Shown here: positions 5,898 to 8,595 of the stretch, piece after piece
How the letters are laid out: each line of letters opens with the position of its first letter
Numbering within the stretch: position 1 is the first letter of the stretch
NCBI GenBank assembly: GCA_051009015.1
Contig: JBPCWZ010000135.1
Span: 1 to 8,595 of the forward strand
Direction of reading: 5' to 3'
Source of the DNA: JAHRAH01 sp051009015
GTDB lineage: Bacteria; Pseudomonadota; Gammaproteobacteria; Tethybacterales; Persebacteraceae
Length of the DNA stretch: 8,595 nt
The notes under the pieces: model-generated
What the model saw: the letters and a program-made list of their open reading frames with translations, nothing else
Database searches by the model: none
Told to the model about the DNA's origin: nothing
Program-made: the position numbers and the translations under genes

Positions 5898-6545
5898 ATG
5901 GCAAAAAGCGGCAAAGCGTCCTGGGAGGTTGCCCTGGACAAGGCATCGGCGACCATCGCCGAGAATTCGGCATTGCTTGCCGAAATGCGGGCGTCCGCCG
6001 CCGAAGCCGAAGCCAAAAACGCCGCCAAAAGCGCCAAAGAAATGGCGGATTTGCGGCGCATCGTGCGCGAAAACGGCAAACTCATCGGCACATACATAGG
6101 AGACGAAGGCGAAATGCTGGAGCAGCAGGTTGCCGCCGCGATTATCAAAAAGATGGCGCTTGGCGGCGTTTGCTTTGACGAGGTCATTACCAATGCGCAT
6201 GTCCACGGCAAACACGGCGATGGCGAGTTTGACTGGATAGGCATCAACGGCAAGATAACCATGGTCGGCGAAACGCGGCGGACTTTGGAGCGCGGCGATG
6301 TCCGGCGCTTTTTTGCCGACCGGATGGAGTTGTTCAAACGCTCCCGCTATAACCATCATGCCAAAGGCAAAGAGGTGCGGGGCGTGATGATATACCAAAC
6401 GGCAAAGGCGGGGGCGGTTGAAGAGGCGCTGAAATTGGGGATGATGGTATTTCGCGCCGAAGGCAAGAAAACCCTGCGCCCCGTCCAAACCCCCGCCGAC
6501 ATCCCGCCCAAACGCACCCAAACCAAAACCCGCAAAACCATCTAA
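5898..6545 (+). CDS. Uncharacterised PD-(D/E)XK nuclease-like protein (DUF3782-type)
   Basis: The product is 215 residues from the ATG at 5898; an alternative ATG at 5889 adds three. Residues about 5-60 form a charged Ala/Glu/Lys coiled coil (AEAEAKNAAKSAKEMADLRR). Then comes GTYIGDEGEMLEQQVAAAI (64-82), a Phe-Asp-Trp strand (EFDWIGINGKITMVGETRRTL, 110-130), a helix ending in LFKRSRYNHHAKG (145-157), VRGVMIYQTAKAGAVEEALKLGMMVFR (160-186), and a basic tail. This order (coiled coil, then a D-strand, then an E-x-K strand, then G-V/I and A-x2-A-x3-G) resembles the DUF3782 restriction-endonuclease-like proteins as I remember them. The usual E-x-K reads E-T-R, so catalysis is uncertain. There is no Shine-Dalgarno at either ATG. 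It may be co-transcribed with mgtE. Biological role unknown. Confidence 0.75.
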   Translation: MAKSGKASWEVALDKASATIAENSALLAEMRASAAEAEAKNAAKSAKEMADLRRIVRENGKLIGTYIGDEGEMLEQQVAAAIIKKMALGGVCFDEVITNAHVHGKHGDGEFDWIGINGKITMVGETRRTLERGDVRRFFADRMELFKRSRYNHHAKGKEVRGVMIYQTAKAGAVEEALKLGMMVFRAEGKKTLRPVQTPADIPPKRTQTKTRKTI

Positions 6546-6561
6546 TTCCCTTTTCTCCGTC

Positions 6562-6590
6562 ATTCCCGCAAAAGCGGGAATCTCCTTTTT
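6562..6590 (+). terminator. dRS3-like hairpin that may terminate the upstream gene
   Basis: ATTCCCGCAAAAGCGGGAAT (6562-6581) forms an 8-bp stem with an AAAA loop and is followed by CTCC and five T (6586-6590). It stands 16 bp past the stop of the nuclease-like gene. The T run is offset by a few bases, so it is a fair but not ideal intrinsic terminator. It is also a copy of the dispersed 20-bp repeat. Confidence 0.4.
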
Positions 6591-6596
6591 GTCATA

Positions 6597-6648
6597 GCCC
6601 TGAAAGGGCGTCCTGTTCACAGCACGGGGCAACGCCCCGTGACGGCAT
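6597..6648 (+). repeat. Two-hairpin repeat (R1-R2 dyad), copy 2
   Basis: R1 GCCCTGAAAGGGC (6597-6609), then the linker GTCCTGTTCACAG, then R2 (6623-6641) with CACGGGGC/GCCCCGTG arms and an AAC loop, then GACGGCAT. It is in plus orientation. Confidence 0.8.
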
Positions 6649-6798
6649 TTCAATTTAATCAAGCCCTGAAGGGGCGTCCCTTTCTTTTGCAGGGCAAAGC
6701 CCGGCAAAAACCGCTAATATAATCCATTTCCCCCGCGCTATCTTTGACATTCGCCGCCATTGTTTTCGGTCGCCCTTTCAGGGCTTGATTGTTTCATA

Positions 6799-6852
6799 AT
6801 GCCGATTCACGGGGCGTTGCCCCGTGCTATGAACAGGTCGCCCTTTCAGGGC
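6799..6852 (-). repeat. Two-hairpin repeat (R1-R2 dyad), copy 3
   Basis: R2 at 6808-6826 (CACGGGGC/GCCCCGTG) and R1 GCCCTTTCAGGGC at 6840-6852, joined by CTATGAACAGGTC, in minus orientation. The stretch 6751-6817 before and into it is a near-exact inverted copy of positions 1-67, with one difference noticed. Confidence 0.8.
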
Positions 6853-6882
6853 TTTAATACCGTCATTCCCGCCCCTGCCGTC

Positions 6883-6902
6883 ATTGTCGCAAAAGCGGGA
6901 AT
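6883..6902. repeat. Decayed dRS3-like repeat with adjacent half-site
   Basis: ATTGTCGCAAAAGCGGGAAT differs from the consensus arm at two bases. A half-site ATTCCCGC precedes it (6865-6872), 18 bases from half to full. The same half-plus-full spacing is seen on the minus strand at 391-428, so the arrangement is shared rather than accidental. Confidence 0.6.
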
Positions 6903-6916
6903 CCCCTTTTGTCATA

Positions 6917-6970
6917 GCCCTGAAAGGGCGTTCTGGTCATAGCACAGGGCAACGCCCTGTGAATCGTCAT
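6917..6970 (+). repeat. Two-hairpin repeat (R1-R2 dyad), copy 4, changed R2 stem
   Basis: R1 GCCCTGAAAGGGC (6917-6929), linker GTTCTGGTCATAG, R2 at 6943-6961 with arms CACAGGGC and GCCCTGTG, then GAATCGTCAT. Relative to copies 1-3 the R2 stem has changed on both sides (G-C to A-T) so that pairing is kept. Confidence 0.8.
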
Positions 6971-6983
6971 CATAATAATCATT

Positions 6984-7053
6984 GATTATCGCGCAAGCGA
7001 TAATCCGGCGCATTGTTGCAAAGCAACAATGCCGCGCCCGCCAAAGTGGGCGC
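6984..7053. repeat. Three consecutive hairpins of the compound repeat
   Basis: GATTATCGC-GCAA-GCGATAATC (6984-7005), GCATTGTTGC-AAA-GCAACAATGC (7010-7032) and an imperfect GCGCCC/GGGCGC (7033-7053) stand end to end. The inverted counterparts are at 200-221, 173-195 and 152-171. Over about 100 bases the two copies differ at roughly nine positions by eye, and the differences avoid the two strong stems. Confidence 0.75.
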
Positions 7054-7183
7054 TTTTATATTCATAGCCCTGAAAGGGCGACACATTCTTTTGCAGGGCA
7101 AAGCCCGGCAAAAACCCGCGCCGCATTCATCATCATTCGCCGCCGTTGTTTTGTGCCGCCCTTTCAGGGCTTTTGATTCGTGT

Positions 7184-7243
7184 TTTGCCATTTGCGGCGA
7201 CAAGTCGCCGTTTGCGCTTGCGCGCAAATTGCCAAATGGCAAA
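7184..7243. repeat. Folded two-arm (cloverleaf-like) repeat, copy B
   Basis: The outer stem TTTGCCATTTG (7184-7194) pairs with CAAATGGCAAA (7233-7243). The inner hairpins are CGGCGA-CAAG-TCGCCG (7195-7210) and TTTGCGC-TTGC-GCGCAAA (7211-7228). The first inner hairpin differs from copy A in stem and loop but still pairs fully. A dRS3-like repeat follows at 7251, spaced as in copy A. Confidence 0.75.
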
Positions 7244-7250
7244 GAGTTGG

Positions 7251-7270
7251 ATTCCCGCTTTCGCGGGAAC
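7251..7270. repeat. dRS3-like repeat, left arm of the IS target palindrome
   Basis: ATTCCCGCTTTCGCGGGAAC, with the final base C rather than T. Together with CCGCG it forms the left arm (7250-7274) of the palindrome interrupted by the insertion sequence. Confidence 0.75.
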
Positions 7271-7303
7271 CGCGATTGAAGTCCGAAGTGCAGTGTTGGG
7301 ATT

Positions 7304-8293
7304 CTATATCGGTATTGGGGTGATTGTCATTTCGGTCTTTGTTTCCGCCGGGGATTTGTAGCCCAATGACTTCCGCGGCGTGTTGTTCAACCGGCGAACC
7401 ACTGCCGACAACTTCGCCCCGCTCACATCGGATGCGGGCATGTTTTTGGGGAACCATCGGCGCATCTGACCGATAACCCCCTCCACACTGCCGCGCTGAT
7501 GAGGACAACGCGGAGCGCATACATACCAATCGGCATTGAAATGATTCTCCGCATGCTTGTATCTGGCAAACTCCGAACCCCTGTCCGATGTGATGGTATT
7601 GACCGCATAACCCGCCAGCATATTCTTGCTCGCCCGCAGAACTTCATCGGCGCTCTTCTCCCGCAACTTGCGCGCCAATACAAACCGCGATGACCGGCAC
7701 ACCGCAAACAGTATCAACCCGTCTTTCACCATCGCCGTGTCTATCTCGTAATGCCCCAAATGGGCGCGACCATTCGCCGCCATCGGGCGCGTGCTTATCG
7801 GCAAGGCATCCGCCATCGCCAATGGCGGCGCGGCTTTCCCGCGCTTTCGGTATCTTCCCAAACCGCGCGGCAAATAGCAATAAGGCGGCTCGCCCGACAA
7901 CTTCCGCACCAAATAACGATGCGGGCGATGATGCGATGCCATCCGCTGCTGGCGATGAAGATAATCGTATATTGCCCTCGCGCTGACTTCGCCCATCCTG
8001 CCGGCAATGACATCGGGCGACCAGCCGATTTTCATCTTCGCCAACACCCGCCGAAGCAACTTGCCTTTCAACTTGCGCGGCAAGGCGCTGGCTTTCGTCC
8101 GCCGCCTGTCCGCTCGCCGATGCGCATAATCCCCCTCGTAATGCTTGTCCGGTATGCTGTTGCGTTTGATTTCCCGGCTGATGGTCGTCGGGTGGCAGCC
8201 GACCATCCCGGCGATAGCCGCAACCGATGCGCCTCGCCTGTTTTCTTCGGCGATTGTGATACGATTGTCCCGGGACAGGTGTTGATATTCCAT
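7304..8293 (-). CDS. IS30-family transposase
   Basis: This DDE transposase cuts and joins the ends of the surrounding element. It has 329 residues, within the family's usual range. An N-terminal helix-turn-helix region (about 4-45) reads HLSRDNRITIAEENRRGAS, then ATIS-like HPTTISREIKRNS typical of IS30. A second DNA-binding segment lies near 78-115. The catalytic core has Asp185 (HYEIDTAMV), Asp237 (ITSDRGSEFARY) and Glu271 (HQRGSVEGVIGQMRRWFPK), followed by LNNTPRKSLGYKSPAE (302-317). No frameshift or stop interrupts it, so it is probably active. The start at 8293 has AAGGAGG upstream, the strongest ribosome-binding site in the window and unlike the weak sites of the resident genes. Confidence 0.95.
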   Translation of the reverse strand: MEYQHLSRDNRITIAEENRRGASVAAIAGMVGCHPTTISREIKRNSIPDKHYEGDYAHRRADRRRTKASALPRKLKGKLLRRVLAKMKIGWSPDVIAGRMGEVSARAIYDYLHRQQRMASHHRPHRYLVRKLSGEPPYCYLPRGLGRYRKRGKAAPPLAMADALPISTRPMAANGRAHLGHYEIDTAMVKDGLILFAVCRSSRFVLARKLREKSADEVLRASKNMLAGYAVNTITSDRGSEFARYKHAENHFNADWYVCAPRCPHQRGSVEGVIGQMRRWFPKNMPASDVSGAKLSAVVRRLNNTPRKSLGYKSPAETKTEMTITPIPI

Positions 8294-8299
8294 CGTTTT

Positions 8300-8306
8300 C
8301 CTCCTT
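8300..8306 (-). promoter_or_regulatory. Strong ribosome-binding site of the transposase
   Basis: AAGGAGG on the minus strand ends six bases before the ATG at 8293. This fixes the start. Confidence 0.8.
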
Positions 8307-8326
8307 TTCTTTGATGAGAGGCAACG

Positions 8327-8358
8327 ATATTACATCTGTCCCTTTCTTATCACCAACA
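8327..8358 (-). promoter_or_regulatory. Weak transposase promoter candidate
   Basis: On the minus strand TTGGTG, overlapping the inner edge of the right terminal repeat, stands about 18 bases before TAATAT. Both hexamers are imperfect. The position inside the element end is usual for insertion-sequence promoters. Confidence 0.25.
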
Positions 8359-8381
8359 CTGCACTTCGGACTTCATTCGCG

Positions 8382-8401
8382 GTTCCCGCGAAAGCGGGAA
8401 T
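8382..8401. repeat. dRS3-like repeat, right arm of the IS target palindrome
   Basis: GTTCCCGCGAAAGCGGGAAT, the exact reverse complement of 7251-7270, including its deviant terminal base. The shared deviation supports the view that both belong to one palindrome split by the element. Confidence 0.75.
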
Positions 8402-8416
8402 CTCCTTAAACCCGTC

Positions 8417-8436
8417 ATTCCCGCGAAAGCGGGAAT
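8417..8436. repeat. dRS3-like 20-bp inverted repeat
   Basis: ATTCCCGCGAAAGCGGGAAT, a perfect match to ATTCCC-N8-GGGAAT with 8-bp arms; it is the reverse complement of 391-410. Confidence 0.8.
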
Positions 8437-8443
8437 CCAAACC

Positions 8444-8504
8444 CTTGTCATTTGGCTATTTGTGCGCAAGCGCAAACGGCGGCTTTGCCGCCGCAAATGG
8501 CAAA
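8444..8504. repeat. Folded two-arm (cloverleaf-like) repeat, copy C, inverted
   Basis: On the plus strand the outer stem CTTGTCATTTG (8444-8454) faces CAAATGGCAAA (8494-8504), with one mismatch and one T-G pair. The inner hairpins are TTTGTGC-GCAA-GCGCAAA (8459-8476, one T-G pair) and CGGCGGC-TTT-GCCGCCG (8477-8493, perfect). It is inverted relative to copies A and B. Confidence 0.7.
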
Positions 8505-8537
8505 CCGCAGAGTGCGCAAAGCGCGCTCGTAATTAAA

Positions 8538-8591
8538 GCCCTGTAAGGGCGCAATGTTATAGCACAGGGCAACGCCCTGTGAATCGGCATT
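8538..8591 (+). repeat. Two-hairpin repeat (R1-R2 dyad), copy 5
   Basis: R1 GCCCTGTAAGGGC (8538-8550), a linker with CAATGTTATAG, R2 at 8563-8581 with CACAGGGC/GCCCTGTG arms, then GAATCGGCAT. It shares the paired stem change of copy 4. Confidence 0.8.
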
Positions 8592-8595
8592 ACCA

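Larger units (their letters stand above)
6546..7277. repeat. Gene-free palindromic repeat mosaic, right block
   Basis: No credible gene is present in these 732 bases. In order, the hairpins are: dRS3-like (6562-6581), dyad (6597-6648), a GCCCTGAAGGGGC variant (6663-6675), an imperfect hairpin around GCAGGGCAAAGCCCGGC (about 6684-6711), R1 (6772-6784), dyad (6799-6852), a half plus a decayed dRS3 (6865-6902), dyad (6917-6970), GATTATCGC/GCGATAATC (6984-7005), GCATTGTTGC/GCAACAATGC (7010-7032), GCGCCC/GGGCGC (7033-7053), R1 (7067-7079), a second GCAGGGC hairpin (about 7087-7114), R1 (7158-7170), folded repeat B (7184-7243) and dRS3-like (7251-7270). Much of it is the inverted counterpart of 1-410. 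Confidence 0.85.
7278..8374 (-). mobile_element. Complete IS30-family insertion sequence
   Basis: The element is 1097 bp with perfect 22-bp terminal inverted repeats (7278-7299, beginning GAAGTCCGAAGTGCAG, and 8353-8374). It is bounded by a 3-bp direct repeat ATT (7275-7277 and 8375-8377), consistent with the 2-3 bp duplications of the IS30 family. A single transposase gene fills it; its stop lies 5 bp inside the left repeat. Removing the element and one ATT restores a palindrome with perfect 25-bp arms (7250-7274 and 8378-8402). The intact ends, intact duplication and intact gene suggest a recent insertion. IS30 itself is known to favour palindromic targets. Confidence 0.92.
8375..8595. repeat. 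Gene-free repeat mosaic right of the insertion sequence
   Basis: No gene is visible. The stretch holds dRS3-like repeats at 8382-8401 and 8417-8436, the inverted folded repeat C (8444-8504), a GAGTGCGC hairpin (8510-8528) and dyad copy 5 (8538-8591). Its order mirrors that of the sequence just left of the element and that of 245-410. Confidence 0.85.

Noticed and set aside
5748..6707. Minus-strand open frame of 319 codons opposite mgtE and the nuclease-like gene
   Set aside because: It runs through repeats at its start and is antisense to two convincing genes; no family motif is visible.
6546..7277. CRISPR array
   Set aside because: Repeats are palindromes of several kinds in both orientations with irregular spacing; there are no uniform spacers and no cas gene.
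7751..8314. Plus-strand open frames inside the insertion sequence
   Set aside because: They are antisense to the intact transposase and show no motif or ribosome-binding site.

Overview
The window looks like a chromosomal segment of a bacterium, most likely a beta- or gammaproteobacterium (Pseudomonadota). This rests on the character of the EF-Ts, S2, L9, S18 and UMP kinase sequences and on intergenic 20-bp repeats of the form ATTCCC-N8-GGGAAT, which resemble the neisserial dRS3 repeat. The lineage is inference; I cannot name a genus. The dense repeats and an intact insertion sequence suggest a repeat-rich genome.

Layout. (1) Positions 1-458 hold no gene. They contain a mosaic of palindromic repeats, in inverted orientation relative to a similar mosaic near 6750-7270. 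(2) Positions 459-4341, minus strand, carry a compact run of six housekeeping genes transcribed right to left: rpsF, rpsR, rplI, rpsB, tsf, pyrH. The junctions are 3 bp, 0 bp, a 4-bp ATGA overlap, 39 bp and another ATGA overlap. In most proteobacteria I know of, rpsF-rpsR-rplI and rpsB-tsf-pyrH are separate operons. Here they are joined by the rplI/rpsB overlap, priB is absent, and frr does not follow pyrH within the window. (3) Positions 4445-6545, plus strand, carry a divergent mgtE-type magnesium transporter. Next comes a small protein that I assign tentatively to the PD-(D/E)XK nuclease-like (DUF3782-type) proteins. (4) Positions 6546-7277 are a gene-free array of hairpin repeats. (5) Positions 7278-8374 are a complete IS30-family element with an intact DDE transposase, perfect 22-bp terminal inverted repeats and a 3-bp ATT target duplication. 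It sits at the exact centre of a 53-bp palindrome built from two head-to-head dRS3-like repeats. (6) Positions 8375-8595 return to the repeat mosaic.

The genes fall into a translation and nucleotide core (three small-subunit proteins, one large-subunit protein, one elongation factor, UMP kinase) and a magnesium transporter. There is no obvious defence, secondary-metabolite or CRISPR system. The most unusual content is the repeat system: at least four distinct hairpin families in a fixed order, stems that change on both sides while keeping pairing, and a folded two-arm repeat present in three copies. The merged ribosomal operon is the second point of interest.
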